A program made the position numbers and the translations under genes. The notes below the pieces were generated by a model. It was given only the letters and a program-made list of their open reading frames with translations, made no database searches and was not told where the DNA came from. Below are positions 7,194 to 16,368 of a stretch of 64,000 bases of DNA, one piece after another (the stretch's first letter is position 1; each line of letters starts with the position of its first letter). This DNA is from JAAYLC01 sp035654795 (GTDB lineage Bacteria; Bacteroidota; Bacteroidia; Flavobacteriales; Flavobacteriaceae): NCBI GenBank assembly GCA_035654795.1, contig DASRWC010000011.1, forward strand, positions 15,587 through 79,586, given 5' to 3'.

Positions 7194-9803
7194 ATGACGT
7201 CTCAGGAAATCCGTTCCCGATTTTTAGAATTCTTCAAGTCCAAACAACATGCAATTGTTCCTTCGGCACCAATGGTTGTAAAAGACGATCCTACTCTAAT
7301 GTTTGTTAACAGCGGGATGGCTCCTTTTAAAGAATATTTTTTAGGTAATGCAAAACCGAAAAGTGACCGAATAGCCGACAGTCAGAAATGTTTACGCGTA
7401 AGCGGAAAGCATAATGATCTTGAAGAGGTGGGGATGGATACCTATCACCACACCATGTTTGAAATGCTCGGAAACTGGAGTTTTGGAGATTACTTTAAAA
7501 AAGAAGCCATAGCGTGGGCATGGGAATTATTGACAGAAGAACTTGGTATAGACAAAGATATTCTTTATGTCACCATTTTTGAAGGAGATGAGAAAGAAGG
7601 ACTGGCGCGTGATACTGAAGCATATGATTTATGGAAGCAGTTTGTTCCCGAAGATCGAATCCTTAATGGAAATAAAAAAGACAACTTCTGGGAAATGGGA
7701 GATCAAGGTCCCTGCGGACCCTGTAGCGAGATCCACGTAGATATCCGTTCTGATGAGGAGAAAGCCAAAATACCGGGAAGGGAGTTGGTTAACCAAGATC
7801 ACCCTCAAGTTGTGGAAATATGGAATCTGGTTTTTATGCAATTTAACAGAAAAGCAGACGGAAGTTTGGAACGATTGCCGGCGCAGCATGTGGATACCGG
7901 GATGGGTTTTGAGCGATTGTGTATGGTGTTGCAAGGCAAACAAAGCAATTATGACACAGATGTTTTTACACCTATGATTTCGAAAATAGGTGAGATTACC
8001 GAAACAACTTATGGAAAAGACGAAAAAACAGATATTGCTATCCGTGTTATTGCTGATCATATTCGTGCTGTTGCTTTTTCCATTGCAGATGGTCAATTGC
8101 CAAGTAATTCCGGAGCGGGATATGTGATTCGTCGAATTCTACGCCGCGCCATCCGTTACGGATTTACGTTTTTGAATCAGAAAGAAGCGTTCATATATAA
8201 ATTGGTAGATACGCTGGCAACTGAAATGGGTGAGGCATATCCGGAATTAAAGCGAGAGCAACATCTAATTGAAAATGTGATTCGGGAAGAAGAACATTCA
8301 TTTTTAAAAACCCTGGACCAAGGATTAATTCTACTTGATCAGGTTATTTCAAATTCAGACTCTAAAGAAATTTCCGGAAAGAAAGTCTTTGAATTATATG
8401 ATACTTTTGGTTTCCCTGTTGATTTAACTGCCTTGATTTTACGAGAACGTGGATACTCTTTAAACGAAGCAGAATTTGAATCGGAATTGCAAAAGCAAAA
8501 AGAAAGATCACGTGCCGCAACAAAAGTAGAAACAGGAGACTGGGTGGTGCTCATCCCTGAATCAACAGAGGAATTTGTGGGTTACGATTCTTTGGAAGCT
8601 CAAGTAAGGATTTCGCGTTATCGTAAAGTAGATAGCAAAAAAGACGGGCAGATGTTTCAAGTTGTTTTTAACAAAACCCCATTTTATCCGGAAGGGGGAG
8701 GACAAATAGGCGATAAAGGTTTTATCAGATCAGCAACAGGAAAAGTTTATCCCATTCTAGACACAAAGAAGGAAAACAACCTTATTGAACATTTTATTAA
8801 AGAACTTCCGGAGGAAATTGAAGGTACTTTTGATGCAATAGTCAATACCGATCAACGCGCTTGTACCGCCGCCAATCATACTGCCACACACTTACTTCAT
8901 CAAGCATTACGGAAAGTGTTGGGTGATCATGTGGCCCAGAAAGGGAGTTTGGTTCACCACGATTACTTGCGTTTTGACTTTTCACATTTTACGAAAGTAA
9001 CTGATGAAGAAATAAAGAAAATAGAAAGCTTTGTAAACCATAGAATAGCCGAAGGTCTTTCTTTAGAAGAGCAACGAAACATTCCTTATAAACAAGCGAT
9101 AGATGAAGGTGCCATTGCGCTTTTTGGGGAGAAATACGGAGACTCCGTAAGAACGATTCGATTTGGTGAGTCCATGGAGCTATGCGGAGGTACTCATGTG
9201 AGAAATACAAAAGATATTTGGCATTTTATAATACTTTCAGAAAGTGCCGTAGCTGCCGGAATCAGAAGAATAGAGGCTATTACCAATAGAGCAGCCAGAG
9301 AATATTTCCAAAAAAGAAGTGAATCTTATGACCAGCTTCAGAAGTTACTTGGAAATACTAAGGATCCGATTAAAGCAGTAGAACATCTTCAGGATGAAAA
9401 CCAGCAGCTCCAAAAACAGATTGCACAATTCATGAAAGACAAAGCCAGAAATTTAAAAGGAGAATTGAAGGCAGCAATCCGCGATATTAACGGAGTGCAA
9501 TTTCTTTCTGCAAAAATTGATATGGATGCTGCGGGTATGAAGGATTTAGCTTTTGAAATTGGCGGTGAGGTAGATCAGTTATTCTTAATTCTGGGCGCAG
9601 AACAGGAAGGAAAAGCATTGTTAACTTGTTACATTTCCAAAGATCTTGCAGCAGCAAAAAAACTGAATGCCGGCACGATAGTACGCGAACTTGGGAATTA
9701 TATTCAGGGTGGTGGAGGAGGACAGCCATTTTTTGCTACGGCCGGAGGGAAAAACCCATCAGGAATCGATGAAGCACTCAAAGTAGCTCAAAATTATTTG
9801 TAG
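7194..9803 (+). CDS. alaS: Alanyl-tRNA synthetase
   Basis: Charges tRNA-Ala with alanine and edits misactivated serine/glycine, in the cytoplasm. 869 residues, full length. The N-terminal class II core has motif 1 around SGMAPFKEYFLG and motif 3-like RRAIRYGF. The editing domain carries the zinc ligands His562 and His566 (HTATH) and Cys664/His668 (CGGTH). A C-terminal coiled coil and the C-Ala domain end in a Gly-rich GGGGGQP segment. Single gene with its own promoter. Confidence 0.98.
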   Translation: MTSQEIRSRFLEFFKSKQHAIVPSAPMVVKDDPTLMFVNSGMAPFKEYFLGNAKPKSDRIADSQKCLRVSGKHNDLEEVGMDTYHHTMFEMLGNWSFGDYFKKEAIAWAWELLTEELGIDKDILYVTIFEGDEKEGLARDTEAYDLWKQFVPEDRILNGNKKDNFWEMGDQGPCGPCSEIHVDIRSDEEKAKIPGRELVNQDHPQVVEIWNLVFMQFNRKADGSLERLPAQHVDTGMGFERLCMVLQGKQSNYDTDVFTPMISKIGEITETTYGKDEKTDIAIRVIADHIRAVAFSIADGQLPSNSGAGYVIRRILRRAIRYGFTFLNQKEAFIYKLVDTLATEMGEAYPELKREQHLIENVIREEEHSFLKTLDQGLILLDQVISNSDSKEISGKKVFELYDTFGFPVDLTALILRERGYSLNEAEFESELQKQKERSRAATKVETGDWVVLIPESTEEFVGYDSLEAQVRISRYRKVDSKKDGQMFQVVFNKTPFYPEGGGQIGDKGFIRSATGKVYPILDTKKENNLIEHFIKELPEEIEGTFDAIVNTDQRACTAANHTATHLLHQALRKVLGDHVAQKGSLVHHDYLRFDFSHFTKVTDEEIKKIESFVNHRIAEGLSLEEQRNIPYKQAIDEGAIALFGEKYGDSVRTIRFGESMELCGGTHVRNTKDIWHFIILSESAVAAGIRRIEAITNRAAREYFQKRSESYDQLQKLLGNTKDPIKAVEHLQDENQQLQKQIAQFMKDKARNLKGELKAAIRDINGVQFLSAKIDMDAAGMKDLAFEIGGEVDQLFLILGAEQEGKALLTCYISKDLAAAKKLNAGTIVRELGNYIQGGGGGQPFFATAGGKNPSGIDEALKVAQNYL

Positions 9804-9889
9804 GAGGGCTGGAGCCATTCTTTGCATACAGAACTTATTTCCTTAGCATTCAGGGAAGAGGATTCGTGAGTTATGAATGATCTGATTAA

Positions 9890-10042
9890 TCAAGCGTTGT
9901 AGTACTTACTTCTCCAAATAACGTTGTTGAAATTTTTTCCTTTAGAGCCACCATACAAAACAGTGAGACCGGCTACCGATTTAAAAATGAACAGAAATAG
10001 GAAAAAATATTCGCCCACACCGGGTTCCGGAGTGAACCACCT
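9890..10042 (-). pseudogene. Out-of-frame continuation of the 9981-10604 gene
   Basis: If one base is removed in the GG at 10040-10041, the minus-strand frame continues about 50 codons to a TGA at 9890-9892. This adds a second hydrophobic helix (YFFLFLFIFK, then VAGLTVLYGG) and a WRSKYYNA tail. The restored tail looks like real protein and completes a two-helix C-terminus, whereas the zero-frame tail does not. Either a true frameshift mutation or a sequencing/assembly error. Confidence 0.7.
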
Positions 10043-10604
10043 TATCGGGAGCCAAAGTCAGTAATAAGCTAACGAGACCGATGGTAACGGCGATGTTTTC
10101 AACGTTTCGGAACGGCCACATCATCAGTTTTCGCAACGGGTGCAAATCATGTCCCCACTTGTGTATCAAATAAAAATAATCATTACCAATAGGGGCAAAT
10201 AATAGAGGATCATCTGCGTTTTCTAACTTTAACAGTTTGGCAGGAGCCATAATTTTGAAGCCCGACAATGTAGTATGATGTTCTTTTTCGAGTATTCGAA
10301 TTTTTGTAATGGCTTCTTCGGGAAAGTCTCCCTTAAAAAATTGAGAATCCAAAAATCTCAATCGGTAATCAACACATATCTTTTGAATATCAGTGATATG
10401 GTATATATTTTCTGAGTCAAGATTTTCGAGATTAAAATCATTTGAATCGTATCCTGAACCTTCTGTCAATTTTTGGTGGATGGCAGCGCGCGTCTCTTCA
10501 TTATCCGAAAGAATTTCCTCAATTTCCTTCATCAGATCACCGGCAGTAGTACGAGAGTTTCTGCCGGCTCTCAATCGTTCTTCAATATCTATTCTGGAAA
10601 ACAT
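9981..10604 (-). CDS. Membrane-associated protein of unknown function, apparently frameshifted near its C-terminus
   Basis: As written, 207 residues. The N-terminal two thirds are soluble and charged (helical segments 1-100), followed by SGFKIMAPAKLLKLENADDPLLFAPIG-type sequence and then one hydrophobic helix (~168-186, NIAVTIGLVSLLLTL). I recognise the overall type as a conserved flavobacterial membrane protein but know no function. The last ~20 residues (from DKVVHS) are unlike the rest. A one-base shift at 10040-10041 restores a hydrophobic helix and ends at 9890, so the intact protein would be about 237 residues. Convergent with alaS. Confidence 0.65.
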   Translation of the reverse strand: MFSRIDIEERLRAGRNSRTTAGDLMKEIEEILSDNEETRAAIHQKLTEGSGYDSNDFNLENLDSENIYHITDIQKICVDYRLRFLDSQFFKGDFPEEAITKIRILEKEHHTTLSGFKIMAPAKLLKLENADDPLLFAPIGNDYFYLIHKWGHDLHPLRKLMMWPFRNVENIAVTIGLVSLLLTLAPDKVVHSGTRCGRIFFPISVHF

Positions 10605-10769
10605 ACTATGGTGATTTATTTATGACCTTAAAATTACATACCGCAACTTGAGATAGCAAACGTTTTGACAAATTTGTGACTTTCTTGGTATATAAAAATT
10701 TTTCGCATTGAACACCATATCAATAAGAGACGTAAGATTTTTTATATTTAGAACAACAACATTTGGATT

Positions 10770-12056
10770 ATGAGACTATTCTTGTTTTGGTTTTTATTAA
10801 ATTCTCTCTTTATGACCGGTCAAAATTATGCTTCTAAAGCAATACCATTTCACAAACCCTTTGATCTCGATTTGCTGATAACTGCAGCAAAGGATAAAAA
10901 ATTGGTTATGATGGGTGAGGCAAGCCATGGCACTCATGAATATTATCTGTGGCGGGATGCCATAAGTAGAAGGCTTATCAGCGAACACAATTTCCGTTTT
11001 ATAGCCGTGGAGGGGGACTTTGCCGGTCTTTATGAACTCAACAGATATATAAAAAACGAACCCGGTGCGGCTTCTTCTGCGAGAGATGTGTTAAGAAAAC
11101 TCAATAGATGGCCCAGATGGATGTGGGCTAATGAAGAGGTTGCAGATCTTGCAGAATGGTTAAAAGAACACAATGAAAATCTTCCTGAAGAAAAGAAAGT
11201 GGGATTTTACGGAATGGATGTTTATGACGAATGGTATTCAAAGGAAGTAGTGCTGCGTTTGCTGAAGAAAATTGATAAAGACTTGTATAAAAAAGTTCAG
11301 AAGGAATATGATTGTTTTCACCCGTACAAAGGAGAAAGTTGGGAATATGCCAGGGCTGTAAAAGCCGGAAAGAAACCTTGTAATGAAGCCACCAAACGAG
11401 TAGTGGAATTAATCAGGAAATATCGGGATGAATTAGAAAAACTACCGGATGACGAATATTTTTACCTTCTTCAAAATGCCATAGTGGTTCACAATGCTGA
11501 GGAATTTTATCGGGTGAGTCTTGATAAGGATGATGCACTATCGTGGAATTCAAGGGTATTTCATATGCACGAAACCATAAAAGATTTATTTGAGATGTAT
11601 GGCGAATCGGCAAAAGGAATCGTCTGGGCTCACAACACTCATATTGGTGACGCTTCCTATACCAATATGCGAAATTTTGGAGAAAAAAATATCGGGCAGT
11701 TAACCCGTGAATATTTTGGAGCATCGGAAGTTTTTTTGATTGGTCTTATTGGCTATGAGGGGAAAGTGATGGCCGGCGCAAGTTGGGGAGCACCGATGCA
11801 GGTAATGACAATTCCGAAACCTATAGCCGGAAGTATTGAATCTCAATTATATCGAGTACCGGGCGACCAGTTTTTCATTATTTTTAATGAGGAAGATCGT
11901 AGAGATAAGAATTTGTCATTAACAGGAAATCGTGCTGTGGGTGTCGTTTATAATCCAAATCGGGACCGTGCTCAGTTTGTACCTACTATAGTCCCGATGC
12001 GGTATGATGCTTTATTATTCTTTAAACAGACTACAGCACTTCGAGTTATTGAATAA
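10770..12056 (+). CDS. Erythromycin esterase family protein, exported
   Basis: 428 residues with a Sec signal peptide (MRLFLFWFLLNSLFMTG, residues 1-17). The mature part shows the erythromycin esterase/EreA-like motifs: GEASHGTHEYY with His53, an acidic VEGDFAGLYELN block, and WAHNTHIGDA. These contribute the proposed catalytic His and Glu residues of the family. Substrate is unknown; family members in environmental Bacteroidota are not all macrolide esterases, and export suggests a periplasmic esterase-like role. A TAtaTTTA box (10743-10750) lies 19 bases before the ATG. Confidence 0.85.
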   Translation: MRLFLFWFLLNSLFMTGQNYASKAIPFHKPFDLDLLITAAKDKKLVMMGEASHGTHEYYLWRDAISRRLISEHNFRFIAVEGDFAGLYELNRYIKNEPGAASSARDVLRKLNRWPRWMWANEEVADLAEWLKEHNENLPEEKKVGFYGMDVYDEWYSKEVVLRLLKKIDKDLYKKVQKEYDCFHPYKGESWEYARAVKAGKKPCNEATKRVVELIRKYRDELEKLPDDEYFYLLQNAIVVHNAEEFYRVSLDKDDALSWNSRVFHMHETIKDLFEMYGESAKGIVWAHNTHIGDASYTNMRNFGEKNIGQLTREYFGASEVFLIGLIGYEGKVMAGASWGAPMQVMTIPKPIAGSIESQLYRVPGDQFFIIFNEEDRRDKNLSLTGNRAVGVVYNPNRDRAQFVPTIVPMRYDALLFFKQTTALRVIE

Positions 12057-12067
12057 GAAAATAAGAA

Positions 12068-12096
12068 TTGCCTTTGGCAGGCAAATTGTATATTTA
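12068..12096 (+). promoter_or_regulatory. Predicted promoter of the fasciclin-domain gene
   Basis: TTG (12068-12070), an 18-nt spacer and TATATTTA (12089-12096), 21 bases before the ATG at 12118. The -33 TTG forms one arm of a small hairpin (TTGCCT/AGGCAA, 12068-12084) that could also end the upstream transcript. Confidence 0.5.
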
Positions 12097-12117
12097 CATC
12101 CTTAAAAATAGGAAATT

Positions 12118-12687
12118 ATGATAAGAAGTCTTTTCATTACCCTCTCTCTGCTCATTTCCGGCGCAGGTTTTAGTCAGAAGTATCTGGATAAGAACATGGC
12201 AGAAGTCACAACCACATGGAATAATGCAGAATTTTCGTCAGCCAAATCAGTTTCTGAAAATATTGCATCTATGGAGGAACTGAGTATTTATACGCAATTA
12301 ATGAAAGACAAGCAGTTGCAACAAATCTTGGATAAGGAAGAGATGGTAACGATTTTTGTAATTCACAATGACGCTTTTTCCGATTTAAAAAAGAAGCAAA
12401 AAGACTCTTTATTTGCAAACAAGAAGGGAATAGAGAAAATGATCACTTTTTTAGCAATTCCGGGTCGTGTTGATAGGAATGGAATGGAAGTGGCGGCCCG
12501 AAAGAATAAAAATAAAGCCCAATTTGCCACTTTGAATGGAGAAAGTCTTATTGTTATTGAGGAAAACGGAAAACTATTTCTTCAAGATGCAAATGGAAAG
12601 AGAGCCGCAGTTATTGCTTCCAATTTTTATCACAAGAATGGCCTCTTCCATATCATAGATAAACGTCTTTCTCCGGATAGAAAATAG
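12118..12687 (+). CDS. Exported fasciclin (FAS1) domain protein
   Basis: 189 residues with a signal peptide (to about FSQKY, residue 20) and one FAS1-like domain. The domain has an H1-type segment (VTIFVIHNDAFSDLKKKQKD) and an H2-like C-terminal block with DANGKRAAVIASNFYHKNGLFHIIDKRLSP, where FHIID is the usual FAS1 ending. FAS1 domains mediate adhesion or surface interactions. It has its own promoter and is convergent with the next gene, whose stop lies 3 bases beyond. Confidence 0.75.
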   Translation: MIRSLFITLSLLISGAGFSQKYLDKNMAEVTTTWNNAEFSSAKSVSENIASMEELSIYTQLMKDKQLQQILDKEEMVTIFVIHNDAFSDLKKKQKDSLFANKKGIEKMITFLAIPGRVDRNGMEVAARKNKNKAQFATLNGESLIVIEENGKLFLQDANGKRAAVIASNFYHKNGLFHIIDKRLSPDRK

Positions 12688-12689
12688 CT

Positions 12690-13319
12690 TTAATCGATTT
12701 CCACAAACCCGTTTAGGAGTTGCTCAACTTGGGAGCGTTGCGTCTCAAGTATTTCCGGAGAAGTGTAAACGGTGTATTGAACGGCACCATCCTTTCCGGA
12801 GTAATAGTAGCCGAGAAAAGTAAATTCGGCACCATGGAATAGACCGTTCATCTCGAGCATCAAAATTTTCAATCCGTTTACATTCCTATATTCTTCTTTA
12901 ACAATTTCCACATCCGGAATCATAGTTCTAAGATTTTCTACCGCGATATGTCGAAGTGCTTCCAATGGAAATGGAAATTTCTCAACAATAATGACCGCAT
13001 ATACATCTCCTTCTTCTTTCAGCTGAAGTTCGAATTCTGCATCTTCATTAGAAACAGCTTTTTTGAAACTCCACTTCTGAGGGTCCAGCCAGAAGCCAAC
13101 TTTAAGGATCTTACTTTTTAAGAGGAAACCGGCCGATTCGCTTTTGGTGAATTTTGTAGAATTTTCTTGAATGGTAGAAGCATCCGGAATTTTGTTTAAA
13201 TATTTCCAAGTGCCATTGGTGTACAGAATTACTTCGTCTCCCTGATCTGTAATGGCTTTTATTTGCGCTTGTAAAAGAGCGGAACTCAGTATTAATAAGA
13301 ATAGTAGCGTTTTTCTCAT
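12690..13319 (-). CDS. Exported protein with N-terminal DUF3157-like repeat, unknown function
   Basis: 209 residues from the ATG at 13319; the longer frame to 13361 would overlap pheT by 32 bases and place charged residues before the signal peptide. Signal peptide MRKTLLFLLILSSALLQAQ is followed by IKAITDQGDEVILYTNGTWKYL, a short SH3-like segment common in Flavobacteriia secreted proteins. The remainder is a mixed alpha/beta domain without recognised catalytic residues. Sits 10 bases downstream of pheT on the same strand, so probably cotranscribed. Confidence 0.65.
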   Translation of the reverse strand: MRKTLLFLLILSSALLQAQIKAITDQGDEVILYTNGTWKYLNKIPDASTIQENSTKFTKSESAGFLLKSKILKVGFWLDPQKWSFKKAVSNEDAEFELQLKEEGDVYAVIIVEKFPFPLEALRHIAVENLRTMIPDVEIVKEEYRNVNGLKILMLEMNGLFHGAEFTFLGYYYSGKDGAVQYTVYTSPEILETQRSQVEQLLNGFVEID

Positions 13320-13329
13320 TTTTAAATTT

Positions 13330-15750
13330 TTATCTAAGAGAGGCTCCAAAGTCTGTTTCAAACTTTTTTCGCAATTTCTCCATAATTTTATCTATCTGCA
13401 CATCTGTCATTGTTTTCTCCTCGTCTCGAAATATAAATTTGAGGGCATAACTTTTTTTCCCTTCAGGCAGATTTTTACCTGTGTAAACATCAAAGAGTTC
13501 CACTTTTTTCAACAGTTTCTTTTCCGTTTGAAAGGAGGCCTTTCTCAGACTGTCAAAGCTGATGTTTTCATCCAATAAAAGTGCGAAATCTCTTTCTGTT
13601 CCCGGATATTTTGGAATTGGTTGAACGTGGAAATTGGAAGTTGGAACCTGGTTCAATATTTCAGCCCAATCAAAATCAGCATAAAAAACCTCAGTATGAA
13701 CATCCATTTTTTTGCGTAGTTTTTTGTTCAAAATTCCGAATTGCACCAGTGACTTTTTATTTCTTTCAAAGGAAATGCCTTCTGAGAAAATATCAGAGAC
13801 TTGGGTTTCTTCATTAACATCTGACAATCCCAAACGATCGAAAATGGCTGCTACAATTCCTTTCCCGAAGAAGAAATCCGATTTTCTATTGGGAATTGCC
13901 CAATTTCCTTCATTGCGCATTCCACTAATAAAGATCGTCAAGTGTTTTTTCTCATTATAGTTGTCGTTTTCTTGGGAATAGCTTTTTCCAAATTCGAACA
14001 ATAACAAATTGTTGTTGTTTCTATTTTGGTTATAAGCGATGGTTTCCAGGCCCGAAAAAACCATAGAAGGTCTCATAATAGAAAGTTCCAGACTCAATGG
14101 ATTGAGAATTTTTACCTCTTTTCCTTTTATTTCAGAAGCTGTTTCTGAATATTTTGGGCTGGAAAGAGAGTTGTTCAACATTTCGTGAAACCCTTGCGAA
14201 GTCAGAAAAGCGCCTATTTTATTTTGAACCTGATAATCCTCAACAAGACCTATGGGAGCTGTACTTGCATTTAATTTTTGGGAGAATTTGATATTATTAT
14301 ATCCGTAAACTCTCAGAATCTCTTCAATAACATCCACCTCACGGGTAACATCATTTCTATAGGGTGGCACCGTCATTCCGATTCCCGTTTCGGTCATGTT
14401 TGTAATTTTCATTTCCAGGGAAGTAAGAATGTTTTTGATGGTTTCCATGGGAATTTTCTCCCCGATAAGCTGAGATGCTTTTTGAAACTGAAGAAAAACA
14501 GGATGTCCTTCAATCTTTTTCGGATAGAGGTCAATCAAATCGCTTGTTATAGTTCCACCAGCCAGTTCTTTAATCAGAATAACCGCTCGGCGCAGTGCAT
14601 AATCGGCTATGTTAGGATCTACTCCGCGTTCAAAACGGAAAGATGCATCGGTGCTAATTCCGTGTCTTTTGGCCGTTTTTCGAACGGTGACCGGATCAAA
14701 ATATGCACTTTCCAGAAAAATGGAAGTCGTTTCCGAAGATACTCCACTATTGAATCCGCCAAATACTCCGGCAATAGCCAGAGGTTTTTCAGCATCGCAG
14801 ATCATTAAATCTTCCTCGTGGACTGTTCTCTCCACCCCGTCAAGCGTGACAAATTTTGTTCCTTTTTCTATGGTTTTTACATGAATCTCATTGCCCATGA
14901 TTTTAGCCGTATCAAAGGCGTGAAGAGGCTGTCCTAATTCGTGCAGAACATAATTGGTCGCATCCACAATGTTGTTAATGGGGGAGAGTCCAATGGCTTT
15001 GAGTCGGTTTTGTAACCATGTTGGTGAAGGAGCCACTTTGATATCGCTCATGGTAATTCCGCAATATCGCGGAGCGCGTGTGGCATCTTCTACCTGTACT
15101 TTTATCTTGTGGGTGCGATTATCTACTCTAAAATTTGTTGTTGAAGGAGTAATGACTTTTGAAGTCACGCCCCGTTGCAAAAGGCCTGCTTTTAGGTCTC
15201 TGGCTACTCCCCAATGACTCATTGCATCAGCGCGATTGGGAGTTAATCCAATTTCAAAAACCTTATCATTTTCGATTTTAAAAACGGTTGCGGCAGGTGT
15301 TCCGGATTTAATTTTCCCATCAAGAACCATAATTCCTTCGTGAGCATCGCCTATTCCCAATTCTTTTTCTGAACAAATCATTCCTTCGCTGACTTCTCCG
15401 CGAATTTTAGTTTTAGCAATTTTGAATTCACCTTCCGAAGTATGTAAAGTGGTCCCGATGGTGGCTACCAAAACTTTTTGATTGACAGCTACATTGGGAG
15501 CACCGCACACAATTTGCAGCGTAGTGTTTTTGTCAATTTCAACCTGGGTAAGTTTAAGTTTATCGGCATTAGGATGTGGTTCACAATTTTTCACGTGTCC
15601 CACCACCACACCTTCCAAACCTCCTTTTATAGGAGAAAAATCTTTAATACCTTCTACTTCCAAACCTAAATCTGTCAAGAGTTCGCCGGTCTGAGTAGCA
15701 TCATAAGGAATCTCGATAAACTGTTTTAGCCAGTTGTATGAAATCTGCAT
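13330..15750 (-). CDS. pheT: Phenylalanyl-tRNA synthetase beta subunit
   Basis: Beta chain of the alpha2-beta2 enzyme that charges tRNA-Phe, 806 residues, full length. It has an N-terminal EMAP-like tRNA-binding domain (~40-155), a B3/B4 editing domain (~215-390, with the FRFERGVDP motif around residue 370), a B5 domain, a catalytic-like core and a C-terminal ferredoxin-fold anticodon-binding domain (from ~PKYPGTERDFALLLD). The alpha subunit gene pheS is not in the window. The downstream exported protein gene follows closely. Confidence 0.97.
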   Translation of the reverse strand: MQISYNWLKQFIEIPYDATQTGELLTDLGLEVEGIKDFSPIKGGLEGVVVGHVKNCEPHPNADKLKLTQVEIDKNTTLQIVCGAPNVAVNQKVLVATIGTTLHTSEGEFKIAKTKIRGEVSEGMICSEKELGIGDAHEGIMVLDGKIKSGTPAATVFKIENDKVFEIGLTPNRADAMSHWGVARDLKAGLLQRGVTSKVITPSTTNFRVDNRTHKIKVQVEDATRAPRYCGITMSDIKVAPSPTWLQNRLKAIGLSPINNIVDATNYVLHELGQPLHAFDTAKIMGNEIHVKTIEKGTKFVTLDGVERTVHEEDLMICDAEKPLAIAGVFGGFNSGVSSETTSIFLESAYFDPVTVRKTAKRHGISTDASFRFERGVDPNIADYALRRAVILIKELAGGTITSDLIDLYPKKIEGHPVFLQFQKASQLIGEKIPMETIKNILTSLEMKITNMTETGIGMTVPPYRNDVTREVDVIEEILRVYGYNNIKFSQKLNASTAPIGLVEDYQVQNKIGAFLTSQGFHEMLNNSLSSPKYSETASEIKGKEVKILNPLSLELSIMRPSMVFSGLETIAYNQNRNNNNLLLFEFGKSYSQENDNYNEKKHLTIFISGMRNEGNWAIPNRKSDFFFGKGIVAAIFDRLGLSDVNEETQVSDIFSEGISFERNKKSLVQFGILNKKLRKKMDVHTEVFYADFDWAEILNQVPTSNFHVQPIPKYPGTERDFALLLDENISFDSLRKASFQTEKKLLKKVELFDVYTGKNLPEGKKSYALKFIFRDEEKTMTDVQIDKIMEKLRKKFETDFGASLR

Positions 15751-15848
15751 AATCTTTTTCTATTTCAAAACTGCGCAAAGATAAGATTTAGATTCCTAAA
15801 GACTGTGGGTAAAACTTCAGATTTTAGCAGATGAAAGGTCATCAGCTT

Positions 15849-16244
15849 TTAAATCGTAATGAGCCATTTTCGAAGCAGATGCCTGAAACGACGAATTTCT
15901 TTTAGAATAACGGGTACATATTCCTTTCCGTTGCTGTTGGCGTTCTCAAGCCTCTGACAATTATAATAGAGTCTATTGCAAAGATTCAAAATAGAAATTG
16001 CATGACGGTGTTTGTCCTCTTGAAAATACTCCTCTTCAGCCTTTAAAATATGCGGCCCCAGAGAAAAAGATTGTTGAACAATATCTCCTGAAATATATAT
16101 ATGCGGATCTTCATAATTTCTGATATCCTTCTCTGATAAATCCTGCGAAAGATATTCTGACAAGTGATGAGCCAATCGTAGAATCTCCTGAGCTTTTGAA
16201 TAAATGGGAGAATAACGGTTATTATGTAATGAAGAGGTAAACAT
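15849..16244 (-). CDS. Small soluble protein of unknown function
   Basis: 131 residues from the ATG at 16244, preferred over 16295 because a TACATTTG promoter box lies between them. The predicted protein is mostly helical and charged, with many His/Tyr/Arg residues and no signal peptide or membrane segment. It contains LNLCNRLYYNCQRLEN in its second half, a pattern seen in helical-bundle proteins such as the four-helix avd/S23-like group, but I cannot assign it. Divergent from the Lrp-type regulator and probably sharing its control region. Confidence 0.6.
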   Translation of the reverse strand: MFTSSLHNNRYSPIYSKAQEILRLAHHLSEYLSQDLSEKDIRNYEDPHIYISGDIVQQSFSLGPHILKAEEEYFQEDKHRHAISILNLCNRLYYNCQRLENANSNGKEYVPVILKEIRRFRHLLRKWLITI

Positions 16245-16270
16245 ATTGATTCTTAGAAAAATAAGTGTAT

Positions 16271-16278
16271 CAAATGTA
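16271..16278 (-). promoter_or_regulatory. Predicted -7 box for the 15849-16244 gene
   Basis: The minus strand reads TACATTTG, matching TAnnTTTG, 26 bases before the ATG at 16244. This supports the shorter start. Confidence 0.55.
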
Positions 16279-16329
16279 GAAAGTTTAAAATACAATAGCT
16301 AAAACAATCTTAAGTATGAGAGAATTTTG

Positions 16330-16344
16330 CTTTAAAATTTAAAG
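16330..16344. promoter_or_regulatory. Candidate operator of the Lrp/AsnC regulator
   Basis: Perfect 15-base palindrome CTTTAAA-A-TTTAAAG immediately 5' of the -7 box (16345-16352) of the Lrp gene. A third CTTTAAA half site occurs at 16360-16366, exactly 30 bases (about three helical turns) further on. Spacing and position suit an autoregulatory Lrp-family operator; the assignment is inferred. Confidence 0.5.
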
Positions 16345-16352
16345 TATATTTG
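16345..16352 (+). promoter_or_regulatory. Predicted -7 box for the Lrp/AsnC gene
   Basis: TATATTTG with an upstream TTTTG ending at 16329 (15-nt spacer). The ATG follows 16 bases downstream. Confidence 0.55.
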
Positions 16353-16368
16353 AATAAAACTTTAAAAA

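Noticed and set aside
10770..12056. Macrolide resistance determinant
   Set aside because: The family match is to erythromycin esterase-like proteins in general; no mobile context and an exported form, so a resistance claim is not supported.
14278..14808. Open frame of 176 codons on the + strand, antisense to pheT
   Set aside because: Lies wholly within pheT in the opposite strand, has low-complexity composition typical of antisense frames, and no promoter or family motif.
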